Source of the DNA: Scolanthus callimorphus
Lineage: Eukaryota > Cnidaria > Anthozoa > Actiniaria > Edwardsiidae
Reading direction: 5' to 3'
NCBI GenBank assembly: GCA_033964015.1
Contig: CM066915.1
Location: 12,051,573-12,115,572, forward strand
DNA: 64,000 bases
Position numbers and translations under genes: made by a program. This document shows, piece by piece, positions 30,990 to 41,688 of the stretch (position 1 is its first letter; each line of letters starts with the position of its first letter). The notes beneath the pieces are model-generated. The model did not search any database. It saw only the letters and a list, made by a program, of their open reading frames with translations, and was not told where the DNA came from.

Positions 30990-32700
30990 TCAGTTTTCGT
31001 CATGAGGAAGACGGTTTATCCTCTTCATTAAAAACTAAAACGTTCAATCAAGCTGACAAATCAAAATTGAGAAAATGAGTTACCATGGAGCGGAAAGAAG
31101 CTGAGACCGATGTCATGAACATGAAGAAATAAAGTTTGTCGTGGGAAAGAAACAAAGCGCCGTAGAGGAGAATTGCCAGGGAAGACATGTCGAAAAAGAA
31201 GACAAACGAAGAGCTAGCGCGCGAGAGAAAGCACAAACAACGATAAGAAACTAATTCTCAAGGTTGGTACTTGAACTTTGTAGCTAGACTATTAAAGGGA
31301 CATTTAGTAGTAATCATTTTTTATCAATCGCAAACTTTCATTCGAGTTTTTTCGAGCTTTTGCGGCTGTTTTTCGGCTCGCTACTACGCTAGTTTTAAAA
31401 AAGATGAAAGTTGCACGGGACGATCGTAGCCGCGCGCAAGAGAGATTTTTCTCGGGAGATTTGTTATTTTTGCACGCTCAGCTTTTTGTGTTAAGCTTTT
31501 TTTCAGGATTGCAATCTGGGCAGAATACCGTATTTTCTAGTGATTTAGTAGAGCTGACTGCCGTTACTCTCAGTGGCCGTGTTTATCCTTTGGCGTGGAG
31601 ACTCGGGAGAAAGTCATGTAATTAATAGTGTCACGCATAGCAGTCATCTTGAGCTCGCGAGCTTTCTCCAAGCGGCTCCAAAATTCAGATTTAGATAATG
31701 GTACAATGATTCTTGAATTCTCTAATGTAAGTTAGCTAACAATTCTTAAAATTGAGACACTTTCTATATATTCCGACTTCTCAATTTGTGAAGAAAACTC
31801 CTCGATTGTAGATTGACTTTGACTTTTAATCACAAACAATCATACAGTCCTACGGATTAAAATACAGAAAAGCAATGTAGCTGACAGGAGTAATCAATAT
31901 GCTCTGAAATAAGATTACAAACTTACATAAACAAGTATATGTGTCCTCAAATACGATAAGTTAGTACATGGGAATTGTTGCGTGACTCGATTCAAGATGG
32001 CCGACCAGAGGGTGGTCAGCGGCTCGCTTGAGCCGATATGGGTGGCCGGCGGAAGTCCCTTCAATTTGGTTCGGCTACAACGAGTTTTCACTTGTAGTAG
32101 TAGACGAGAGAGACGGATTGATAGTAAATTTTACGGGGTCGATTATAAATTAACTTTTGTGTTTAATTTAATTTTGTAGAAATTCCCAAGATGTATTCCT
32201 GCAGGGTATGCTTCACAGAGTATTTCGCATATGACAGGCAAGTGGAGACACCTATCTAGGGATAATTATTGCTCTCTATCAATTTATGCAATGACATTTT
32301 TTAGTTTATTGTTTCTCTGGTCGGTAGTGTCAGGCATGAACTTAGAAGTGGAAGTTTAAATTTTGCTCATTTATTTAAATCATTTATTTAAATACATCTT
32401 AAGTATGCAAGATGACTCAATCATGAAACTCAGCCTCAAGTTTTGTGGTGAGGTTTTAAAATTGTTTGATTAACAAGTATGTATTTTGTGGCATTTAATT
32501 ATCCGAATGTACTTTTTTAATTATCCGAATGTACTATTATTTAGTATTATATATTGGATTAAACTCAAATTTTTTTTTTTAAATATCAACCAAGGGATTC
32601 AACATAGAGGATGTTTTTCTTCGAATTGTCATTTACTTGAAGTTTTGACAGGCCCCTGAAATTGATTTTATAACATGGTATTGCCTGTTTCAGGCACTCC
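30990..32700. other. Interior of the 9.1-kb element, no gene recognised
   Basis: Contains an ATTCAAGATGGCCGACC phrase near 31990 and short frames (73 and 65 codons on the plus strand), none recognisable. Confidence 0.4.
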
Positions 32701-32711
32701 TATCATTATTT

Positions 32712-32790
32712 TTTTAATAATTATGAAAAATATGATCTACTTGCCTTCCAATAGAAGACCACTTTGTGAGGGGTCCCTAACATGCTCTGG
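32712..32790. repeat. Inverted repeat partner of 38178-38247
   Basis: TATGATCTACTTGCCTTCC, AATAGAAGACCACTTTGT and AACATGCTCTGGAT are mirrored at 38178-38247 (ATCCAGAGCATGCTAGGGAC, AAAGTGGTCTTCTATT, AGTAGATCATA). The pair encloses the Gypsy element and about 1.2 kb of flanks. Confidence 0.75.
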
Positions 32791-33493
32791 ATCATCTGCA
32801 ATTCTCCCTCAATATTAGCCTCATTCAAGGTTGTACATTTCTTTGTTAATTATCATTTTTTGTGAACGGAAATATACAGTTGACTTGAATGTACTAAAAA
32901 ATTACATTGAAGATACATGTACATTGTATGTTTATTAGTATGTATAAATAAATGAATAAATATTCATTCACCATATTTTCCTGCTTCTGATTGGTTGATC
33001 ACCACTGGCAAATTCTTGTTGTTTTTAAAGGCGAGCGACTAATTCCATCAATGACGTCAAAGATTGGATAAGTTGAAAGTTGTTGCAAGTGTGACATCAC
33101 ACCTTTGTAAGCAGGATGGCAAACAGGCTGCTCCGGGGCTTGAAACTGTGCCAGATACAGGTGTAAATACACCTAAAAAATTTCCTTTTACACCTAACTT
33201 TTTCAACTTAGGCATAAAATAACGACTGTGTTTTCATTTTCTGCAGTGTTTCGCTTAGTGTATTTATGCCTAGACTTTGATGAATTACACCTATAATGTT
33301 CATGGTACATGGCATAAAATTACGACTTTGATTAGTATTTAGTTTCAAGCCCTGTCAGCTCCCTAAAAGAATTAAAGCTGGGAAATCTATTTTGAATGAA
33401 TAATAAAACAATTAAAAGCTTGAATGAATAATAAAACAATCAATGAATTCAGCTTTGTATGATATGGATAATTATTAAGATCTAGGGGACCTT
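32791..33493. other. No recognisable feature
   Basis: AT-rich, with a short direct repeat of GAATGAATAATAAAACAAT at 33394 and 33421. Nothing assigned. Confidence 0.4.
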
Positions 33494-33633
33494 TGTGATG
33501 TTTGTGAATAACCAGCCGAGAATATCGATGAATAACTCAACAACTTTACTGCTCAAAGAACAACCAACCAAGATGGCGGATCATACACTACTAGCTCCCT
33601 CTAACACGTGACAACCTGACAACGAGGTTAACA
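33494..33633 (-). repeat. 3' LTR of the Gypsy element
   Basis: On the minus strand starts TGTTAACCTCGTTGTCAGG and ends AACATCACA. Matches 37863-38002 apart from TT/AC near the start and one further base. Confidence 0.85.
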
Positions 33634-33820
33634 CAGGCTTCCCGAATACACCACATCTCCCCCTTTCTAATATGAACATGGGTGCCATGCTAGGCCAAGT
33701 ATGGTATGACAACTGCCTAATAAACAACTAACATTGTAAGTCCTTAAGTCTCAAACAAGTCCGAATCTCAATAGAGTTCTTTCACATAATGTTCTTCATA
33801 GTCAGTTTAACGGGTCTCAA

Positions 33821-34661
33821 TCAATCTCTCTGGAGCCCTTCTGATCCTAGAAGATCTCCGCAGTGGTGTAAGGATGGTTCAGGGTCCCCTCTTCTCTGCA
33901 TACTATCACGGCGTATGTGCTCCACATGTCTCTTCCAGACACGCCCATCGTCCAGTACCACTACATATGAATATGGACCACTGCGTTCTGCTATGCAACC
34001 TGGCCACCATTTGTTCATTCGCACATCCCTCACTAGTACTCTTTCTCCTGTATAGAATTATCTGTACTTAGCATGCACATCATGTGAAGCCTTCTGCTTT
34101 CCTGGGCACTTAGCACATTCTCCTCCACTGCAGGCCGAAGTAGTGATAAGCGAGTCCGAAGTTCATGGCCTACAAATAGACTGACTGGCGCTCTGCCAGT
34201 AGTTGGGTGCTTGATCGATCGGTAGTGTAACAGGAAGTTCGCAATCCGCTGCCGGATTGACAACTTACCACCCTTGCAAGACTTCATATGGTTCTTAAAT
34301 GACTGAACCATGCGCTCGGCTAGCCCATTGCTTGCTGCATGGTAGGGTTTGACCCTGACATGCTTCACACCGTTCACCTTAAGAAAGTGAGCAAACTCCT
34401 CACTGCGGAACTGGGGTCCATTGTCACTTACGAGATGCACAGGTAACCCATATCTTGCAAATAAGTCCCGTAAAATAGGTACCGTAGCTGCAGTGGTTGT
34501 GTTCTTGGCCATATAGAAAATCTCAGGCCAGCGTGAGTGTGCATCAACAACAATAAATAATGTCCTAGATCATCCTCCGCATAATCAACACGCACACGGT
34601 GCCAGGGGCGGCTAGGCCACACCCAAGGTGCTAGTGGTTCTGTTACATTGGCCTTGCGCAC
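33821..34661 (-). pseudogene. Gypsy integrase, frameshifted
   Basis: Segments in order: PLAPWVWPSRPWHRVRVDYA with the region of the first catalytic Asp; after a frameshift near 34545, AKNTTTAATVPILRDLFARY; LPVHLVSDNGPQFRSEEF (second Asp); AASNGLAERMVQSFKNHM (catalytic Glu); then, after a stop at 34033, the C-terminal module NKWWPGCIAERSGPYSYVVV with the GPY motif that binds DNA or chromatin in many Gypsy integrases. At least two frameshifts plus a stop. Confidence 0.85.
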
Positions 34662-36629
34662 CTGCTAGCAACTTGCGCAATTTCTAACTGCCTGTTCAAG
34701 TCACAGTCAATATTTGGCCACCAGACGAAGCTGCGAGCTATTTCCTTCATGCGAACAATCCCTGGATGCCCACAATGCAGTTCTCCTAACATAACCTTCT
34801 GGTAACGAGTGGGGATGATGACCCGTAGGCCCCACATTAAACAATCTTGCTCAACAGACAATTCATGCCGTCGATTAAAAAATGGCTTGAGGCGTAAATC
34901 ATCAACATGTGCTGGCCAACCATTCCTGACAAACATAAGCACCTTGGTTAGCACTGGGTCTGCTCGTGTTGCAGATCTGATCTCCTTGTGTGTCACTGGT
35001 AAACCATCCAGCAAAAGTTCCTCAACTCTGAAAATAGCACTCTCACCCCCCTTGGTATTAGGCAAGGGTAGGCGCGACAAAGCATCAGCCACTGCATTTT
35101 CCTTCGAGGGAATAAACTTGATGTCGTAATCAAATGCTGCTAAAATAATAGCCCAGCGTTGCAGACGTGCAGCTGCCAATGATGGTATAGCTGACTTAGG
35201 ACCGAAAATCCTTTTCAAAGGCTTGTGATCTGTCAGAATTGTGAAATGTCTGCCATATAAATACAAGTGAAATCTCTTCACACCAAACATAATTGCCAGT
35301 GCTTCCTTGTCAATCTGCCCGTAACGTTTCTCGTGTTCATTGAGTGTTCTAGATGCAAAGGCAATTGGCCTTCGGGGTCCATTCGGGTACACATGCATAA
35401 TGACACCTCCCAATCCGTAAGGGGAAGCATCTACTGCCAGTTCTACTGGCAACTTAGGATCATAATGTGTCAGTACCGTGTCTGATGAGAGTGCCTGTTT
35501 CACTTCCTTATATGCCTTGTCACATTTGGTCGTCCAGTCCCAGGCCTTGTTGCCTAGCAACCCATAGAGGGGGTTTGCCACTGTAGACAATTGGGGGATG
35601 AAACTACTCAGAGCTGACAGCATCCCGAGAAAAAAAAAGCAGCTCTGACACATTCTTAGGTGGAGGCGCCTCGTGTACCGCCTTAACCTTTTCTGACGTT
35701 GGCTGCAATCCCCTCTCAGAAAACCGCAACCCAAAATAGGTCACCTCAGGTGCCAGGAAGACACACTTCTCTAGCTTCACTCGTAAACCGTACTTCTGGA
35801 ATTGTGCCAAAACAGCTTCCAAGTTCCTTAAATGTTCCTCGTCGGTAGCTCCTCCGATAAGTAGATCATCCATTATCACGCACGTTCCGCTGATACCTGC
35901 AAGGACTTGTTCAATAAACCGCTGCCAAATGGCTGGACTTGAAGAAATTCCAAATGGCAAACGTGAGTACCGAAAAAGACCTTTGATAGTGTTGATTGTA
36001 CATAACTCCTGTGATGCAGGATCCAACATCAACTGCTGATATGCGTTTCGTAGATCAATCTTGGTGAATTTTGTCCATGAGGACACCTTACCCCTTATTT
36101 CCTCTAACGTAGGGATGGGAAACTGTTCTGTTTGAATCGCTGGGTTCACCGTACCCTTGTAGTCTCCGCATATTCTCACTGTGCCATCCGTCTTAGGAAC
36201 ACACACCAGAGGTGTAGCCCACTCACTGAATTCAACCGGCTTTATAACTCCGTCCTTCTGTAATCGCTCAAGTTCCCTCTCCACTGCTGGTCGCAGGGAG
36301 TATGGTACTGGGCGTGCTCGCTGAAAAACTGGTGTGGCACCTTCTTTCAGGTGCAACTTTGCTGTAACCCCTTTGACCGTTCCTAGCTCTGGTGAAAATA
36401 CTTCTGCATAGCGATTCTTTAAAACTTGGATATCCTCTTGCTGATTTACTGAAAACTGTCCCTGCTCTTGGTTAGGAAGCAGGTGTTTCCAATCCAATAT
36501 GATGCTACCCATCCATGCCCTTCCGAACAGGGGTGGGGCATACTGCTGTGCTCTCACAACCAGCATGGGCAGTGTCTTCTTCTGTCCCTTATACTCAACA
36601 TCAACAAGAATTTGACCCGCAATATCCAA
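34643..36629 (-). pseudogene. Gypsy reverse transcriptase and RNase H
   Basis: The frame 36629-35604 carries the end of protease-like sequence, PVPYSLRPAVERELERLQKD, VCVPKTDGTVRICGDYKGTV, KIDLRNAYQQLMLD (first Asp), GLFRYSRLPFGISSSPAIWQ and CVIMDDLLIGG (MDD catalytic box). A one-base slip in a run of nine T/A near 35631-35640 moves the rest to the frame 35734-34643: VELAVDASPYGLGGVIMH and IDKEALAIMFGVKRFHLYLY (RNase H), HELSVEQDCLMWG and HCGHPGIVRMKEIARSFVWW (integrase HHCC zinc finger). The homopolymer slip could be a sequencing error. TTG at 36629 is not a real start; the frame continues from Gag-protease. Confidence 0.9.
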
Positions 36630-36667
36630 CTGTGCACCCGCATATGCATGGAACTTCTTCTCTACTG

Positions 36668-36767
36668 TAGATGTTCAGGCAAGCCTGTGGCCGCGTAGCA
36701 CTAAGTTCAACAGAGTGGAGATAAGGAATTAACTAACGTTAAAGCTAACGTGCTAATGAAATCTGTC
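36668..36767. mobile_element. 100-bp insertion with 8-bp target duplication
   Basis: CTCTACTG lies on both sides (36660-36667 and 36768-36775). Removing the insert and one copy restores the Gypsy frame ALKPVE-KKFHAYAGAQLDI. Parts of the same insert occur in swapped order at 41713-41765 and 41966-42003. No coding capacity; 8-bp duplications are typical of hAT-type DNA elements, but the ends show no clear TIR. Confidence 0.8.
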
Positions 36768-37805
36768 CTCTACTGGTTTCAGAGCAAGATATCTAAAATG
36801 CCACTCATAGTCAGTATAACTCATAACTGACGCTGCAGCACCCGTATCCACTTCCATTTCAAAAGGGATGTCCTCCAATAATAATGAGACCTTAATTGCT
36901 GGACTAGAGATAGCTGCCTCCTTCGACTTGGATTGCCTTGCCGCTTTCAGACTGAAAAGTGAGCCTAGGTATTGTTCCTCTACCTCCGACTCACTCTCAT
37001 CCCCCGCTTCTTGTTCTTCTTCCACTGCATGTTGAAAATCCTTCCATTGACACTCTGATTTTAAGTGTCCTTTCTTGTGGCATTGGAAGCACTCTGTATT
37101 CTTATGTCTGCAGGAATCTGCATTATGATTTGTAAATCCACAACGAAAACATTTCTTCCTCTGCCTTTTTCCTTGTTGTAGCTTTTTTCCTTCTTTCTTG
37201 CTCTGGGGATGTGATTTCCGTTCATAACCCCCTGCTAGGGCATTAACACCAGATGCACTGCTGCTAAATTCAGAATTACCCAGCTCTTGCACGTCCTTTT
37301 GAGCTGTTTCCTGTGCTAGGGCCGTGTTGACTGCTTCTTGAAAAGTGTAATTAGCTGAGAGTAGCTTTTTCTTTATCTGTTCCGATCGTAATCCGCAAAT
37401 GAATCTGTCCCTGAGACTTTCTTCGAGCTGATCATTGGTAAATTCACAAGTTCCTGCTAATTTCTTTAGTTCCCGTACATAATCGGTAATAGGTTGGCCT
37501 TGTCCTTGACTTGCCGAGTGGAATCTGTACCGTTCAGCCACCTTTAATCTCGTTGGCTTAAAATGTCCTTTCAAAAGAGTTGAAAGCTCGTCAAACGTTT
37601 TCGAGTTCGGCGCGTTGGGAAAAGCCAGGTCCTTCAAGACTCGATAAGTTGTGCTACCAATCGAGGTAAGCAAAATCGCCCGTTGTTTTGTGGTTTCCGT
37701 GGCCTTGATGTCGTACGCGATGAAATATTCCACCAATCCTTCGAGGTAGCTTTCTATATCTTCCGAGTCTTGGTTGAACTCTCCGAATGGTGGTCGTCCT
37801 GCCAT
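36753..37805 (-). CDS. Gypsy Gag with zinc knuckles and start of protease
   Basis: Starts at the ATG at 37805 (MAGRPPFGEFNQDSEDIESY), 58 bp inside the 5' LTR. Residues 1-150 are a Gag capsid-like domain (FKPTRLKVAERYRFHSASQG, QPITDYVRELKKLAGTCEF, LRDRFICGL); then two Cys/His knuckles (CFRCGFTNHNADSC and CFQCHKKGHLKSEC, the second a clean CCHC) and, near residue 318, the protease active site FEMEVDTGAAASVMSY with DTG. The last few residues are encoded by the 100-bp insert, which cuts the Gag-Pol frame here. Gag packages element RNA; the protease would mature it. 350 codons without an internal stop. Confidence 0.88.
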   Translation of the reverse strand: MAGRPPFGEFNQDSEDIESYLEGLVEYFIAYDIKATETTKQRAILLTSIGSTTYRVLKDLAFPNAPNSKTFDELSTLLKGHFKPTRLKVAERYRFHSASQGQGQPITDYVRELKKLAGTCEFTNDQLEESLRDRFICGLRSEQIKKKLLSANYTFQEAVNTALAQETAQKDVQELGNSEFSSSASGVNALAGGYERKSHPQSKKEGKKLQQGKRQRKKCFRCGFTNHNADSCRHKNTECFQCHKKGHLKSECQWKDFQHAVEEEQEAGDESESEVEEQYLGSLFSLKAARQSKSKEAAISSPAIKVSLLLEDIPFEMEVDTGAAASVMSYTDYEWHFRYLALKPVEDRFH

Positions 37806-37862
37806 GGTCGTTTTCGTAGATTATACTCGTAGTTTATCCTTAAGCTTTATCCTCGTCGCCAG

Positions 37863-38002
37863 TGTGATGTTTGTGAATAACCAGCCGAGAATATCGATGA
37901 ATAACTCAACAACTTTACCGCTCAAAGAACAACCAACCAAGATGGCGGATCATACACTACTAGCTCCCTCTAACACGTGACAACCTGACAACGAGGTTGT
38001 CA
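37863..38002 (-). repeat. 5' LTR of the Gypsy element
   Basis: Element-strand ends TGACAACCTCG...AACATCACA. Contains CACGTGTTAGAGGGAGCTAG and ATCCGCCATCTTGG. Near identical to 33494-33633. Confidence 0.85.
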
Positions 38003-38177
38003 TTAATTGCTCAACTGCATGTCACATCCAATCACCTTTTAAACAGATTTAGAAAAAAAGTTTATCGTGTATGAATTAGTTCTAATTTTAAAAATATTTA
38101 CCCTACAACAATTGAATGAGACATCATGGAGTGAGAATTTAATTTAATTTTATTTTGTTCCCAAAATGGAACTAGAT

Positions 38178-38247
38178 GCAATCCAGAGCATGCTAGGGAC
38201 AAAGTGGTCTTCTATTGGTAGGTTAAGTAGATCATAATTTTTTTGGA
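38178..38247. repeat. Inverted repeat partner of 32712-32790
   Basis: Described at the left partner. About 70 bp, imperfect. Confidence 0.75.
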
Positions 38248-38454
38248 AGGGGGCATAGCTGTCAACTCACCCGCATTAGGCAGGTGTCACAAGATTTTTA
38301 AGCCTGTCACCCGCATGATGATTGACATTTTTTTATACATTTGCTGTATTTCACCATTGTCGCTCTCTGCATTTTTTCATACATTTAAGTTGTATTTTCC
38401 TGCCACGTGAGGGGAATCACAAGATTTTTCACGAAGTTGGGTTGACAGGTATGG

Positions 38455-38485
<31 letters not shown>

Positions 38486-39799
38486 TGGGTCCAATACTGT
38501 TGACATGTTATTATATTTCCTTCTTATACTTTGTTACAAAGATGTATGTTATTTCTTACTATACAATTATAACATTCCCTAACTATGTCTGATTGGCAAA
38601 AAATGAAATTAAATAGAGATGAAATAGTCTTCAAGGCTCATGGCTATTATCATTCAATTTCAGTGACACAACATCCGCCAGAGGTGGCTTTTGGACACAC
38701 CATACCATGACACAAGTAAAACATAATTAGAGCGGTTTTCACATGACTGTCGTGGGTAATTTTAAATTACTTGGTAATTGCGATTAGTTTGGGTGTGATT
38801 GTTCAAGAGCATGATCTTTGACCTTCTGCCAATTAGATTGCATAGAGAAAATAATAACACAACTACTTGTAATTACTTCACTCACAAAGGCGAGTTTGTT
38901 GTCGAATTTATATTGCATTTGACTGGATAGTGAATTACTCATGAACTGCTTTCACTACAGTCATATGAAAATCGGTATATAGATTTAGAGAAATTGAATA
39001 CTTATGTAAAATTTGCGTATCATCCGAGTTATGGCATTGCGAGGTTTCTGTTTTGCATGCAAACACAAACCTTGTTATGGCATTGAGAAGTTTCTGTTTT
39101 GCATGTGACACCTTTCTCAAGGTGTGTCTGATGTCTGATTTGCATGAAATATCAGCTTCTTGTGTTATCAAGGCCTAAGGTAGAAATTTCTGGGGGGGGG
39201 GCAAGCCTTAGTCATCCTTTTCTTTTGCTGGGTGGGCAAGTAGGTTTTTCCCCACATGTTGACATTGAAAATGTTACTCCCCCCATTAGCTATGGTGCTG
39301 GAATGGTTTTGAATGGATTTCTATGTAAAGGTTTTATCATCACTAATTTTGAGAAGCCATACTGAAAAACATACCCTATCAGTGACAAAAAAACACGGCA
39401 GACCTCAGGAGCCCCAAAACATACAATATATTAGGGAGTGCCCCACCCCAAGCCTATTCTTTCATACCTGGGAAATATTTTTCTTATTGGCTGTTCAAGT
39501 TTAAGTTCAAGCATTCCAGCTATAAATTACATATACGTTTTTGATTGTAATCTAATTAATTAAGTATTGTAGAATCATAGGATTCCAGAAAAGATCCATA
39601 CTCATTCCTCCATAATGTGTTTTATACAAGAAAACTAACATTTTCAATAAATTTTGGAGATATTGGAAGATGACACAGTAAAAGTCATGTCAAATAACGT
39701 TTTTCTCTTTATTGCCATTTGTGCTTTGCTATAATATCATTCCATTGGAAGGAGTTAGTACCTTAAATGGGAACCCTTTTCCATTCACATGGAAAAATA
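38248..39799. other. Right interior of the 9.1-kb element, no gene recognised
   Basis: Contains a G run of about 28 at 38458-38485, a tandem TGGCATTG(C/A)GA(G)GTTTCTGTTTTGCATG pair around 39034-39105, and frames of up to 88 codons without known motifs. Confidence 0.45.
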
Positions 39800-39846
39800 T
39801 GTAACTGAGGGAGCTCCGCTTTTAGCCAGTGGCTAAATCTATATAT

Positions 39847-40560
39847 TAAATATCACAAACAACCGGTGCGAGCTCGAAAGCAACTTCAGACCACAGCCGA
39901 TTGGGTGTACTGTCAGGGCCAGGTGACTTGTTAGCCTTGACTTGTCTCAGAGCGCAATATGCCTTACGGTCGTCGATCAGGAGCTCAGGCGGCACCTCAT
40001 AGAACATACCAGGGAGTGGGGGGTCCAATGAGGAAAATTCCTTGGTAAGGCTGCCAAGGAATTGGTTGGAACGCTCGGCGAATAGCCCCTCGCTCGGCGA
40101 GTAGCCCCTCACTTGTCACCTGGTCGTCCAAGATTTGTAAGTACCATGGTGAAGAGACAGCCTTGCCACTCAATCTGTTGATCTCGCTCCAACACCGCTT
40201 GACATTGGTGGATTTCAAAGCAGCAACTTTACTGTTATAGTAAACCTTCTTGGCAATAGCGCACTCCAGCTGCACAGCATTTCTATAGGACTTGTAAGAC
40301 TCAGAGTCCCTGCCATTAAAGCGAAGGGCTTTCTGCCGTTTACGGATGAACGATTTGAACCTGGGAGTGACCCAAGGCTTGTCGGACGAGCACACTATGA
40401 TCTTACGGAAGGTCTCATCATAGACAGACTGCCAGCTTTGTTGGGAGATCAAGCTGCCAAAGTCACGTATTCTGCTAGATCTTAGGTCCCGCCGCAAGAT
40501 GGAGGAGGTGATATTTTTAACAAGAGCCTTGTTAGAGGAGGGAACTATAGCGATGGTGAA
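39847..40560 (-). pseudogene. CR1-like LINE, linker and RT start (exon 1 of 3)
   Basis: Minus strand from about 40500: RIRDFGSLISQQSWQSVYDE, KPWVTPRFKSFIRKRQKALR, YYNSKVAALKSTNVKRCWSE (the linker between endonuclease and RT), then ALRQVKANKSPGPDSTPNRL and FELAPVVCDI at 39848. It continues into YNSSVIQG at 30736 when the 9.1-kb element is removed. A local duplication and shift near 40090-40110 (GAGTAGCCCCTC twice) disrupts the frame. No endonuclease domain remains in the window. Confidence 0.85.
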
Positions 40561-40627
40561 ATGGTCGCTGCTTTACATGTAGCCCAACAGTCTAATAATG
40601 GGAAATGCAGGCAAATTTTTGATTTAT

Positions 40628-41020
40628 CATACATACATACATAAAGTTTTATTTACCCACGCTACCCACAAACACAAAATCACAAGTGGATTTGCTGATT
40701 TCCGTGTGGGGCGTGCCAGCCAGATGGAGAGGTCTGTACAAAAATTAGGATCTAGAATGTGAGTATACGTGTATAACAAACAGTAAAAACAGTAATAAAA
40801 AATGATGTGTTAATGATGTGTTAGCTCAGCGTGTCCCTGACGTGAGGGAGGCCAAAGTCTCTCGCCGAAATGCTGGTAGTGTTTTTGCGATTTTGGCCTC
40901 CCTCGGGAGGCTTTTGCAAAGCATGGCGCCACTGTACTTAAAAGCGCACTTGAGAAAATTAGTTTTCGGCTTTGGAAGTGCTAGGTCCGTCTCAATATTT
41001 CTCAAATTGTACATTTTACC
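40628..41020 (-). pseudogene. 3' end of a second LINE
   Basis: Minus-strand reading YNLRNIETDLALPKPKTNFL, KCAFKYSGAMLCKSLPREAK is the C terminus of a non-LTR RT (YSLRN...P-R...F...SF-YSGA-LWN-LP). The 3' end is the (TATG)n run at 40628-40642, preceded by a 3' UTR with ACCCACGCTACCCACAAACA. The plus-strand frame 40818-41291 that overlaps it is partly an artefact. Confidence 0.75.
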
Positions 41021-41688
41021 GCATTCACTGCTTTTTTATAAAATTATTTTTAAGATAAGGCGCCGAAAGGTCGTTAAGGGCCTTATATACAAAAATAGAT
41101 TTGATGCACTAAACATGACTAAACAAGCTCCATTTTGCAATGCCAAGGGTATTGCCAGTGTGACTGGTTTATTGAATTCTATGTTTCTAGCTGTAGGAAA
41201 CATAGTTCGGCTTATGTCTCGCAACATGTTTGCACAAATTCAAGAGCAAAGGTCTCGGTTCTCCAAATTTCAGATACATGAATGTAGTTAAGGGGAGAGT
41301 TGCAGTTTTGGCAGCAAAATATTGACTGTCTTAATGGCCGCCCTATTTGGTTCAGATCAAGCGCAGTACGAATAGCATATTCTGATGCAAGTGACACTGG
41401 TTATGGGGGTATATTGTTGAGCTGGGCTCCCACATTGAGTATATTGCTTCTCAAAGGTGTTGGGAAGACCATGAGGCTACTGCTAGCTCAACTATGCGTG
41501 AGCTTGTAGCAGTCCGTAAGGTGCTCCAGGCTTTTGCATATCAACTGAAGGGACTGAAGGGTTTGTGTGTTAGTGGTGTACTGACAATCAGAACGTTGCC
41601 CGTATGATTGACATTGGAAGTAAAAAACCTCACCTTCAGTCTGAGGCTAGACTGATTTTTTCTATTTGCATTAAACATGGAATTTCAC

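Larger units (their letters stand above)
33494..38002 (-). mobile_element. Gypsy LTR retrotransposon, nearly complete
   Basis: Two 140-bp LTRs (33494-33633 and 37863-38002), TG...CA on the element strand, differ at about three positions. Between them, on the minus strand, lie Gag-protease, RT, RNase H and integrase in the Gypsy order. The bases directly inside the 5' LTR (CTGGCGACGAGGATAAAG) are a candidate primer binding site; AGAAAGGGGGAG about 20 bp before the 3' LTR is the likely polypurine tract. No clear 5-bp target duplication. Frameshifts and a 100-bp insert have disabled it, but high LTR identity suggests it is fairly young. Confidence 0.9.
30737..39846. mobile_element. 9.1-kb TA-flanked element of the CTCCGC/ATATATAG family
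   Basis: Left end GCGGAGCCCCATAGCTACAT at 30737, right end TTAGCCAGTGGCTAAATC plus TATATAT ending 39846, TA on both sides (30735-30736, 39847-39848). Removing it rejoins the LINE codons as VCDI-YNSS. Near the left end are the same ACATGCAGGAGAA and ATGGACTTCCGGTTTGT phrases as in the 5060 and 12885 copies. The 4.6 kb that remain without the Gypsy insertion hold no recognisable transposase; frames up to 85 codons only. Confidence 0.85.
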
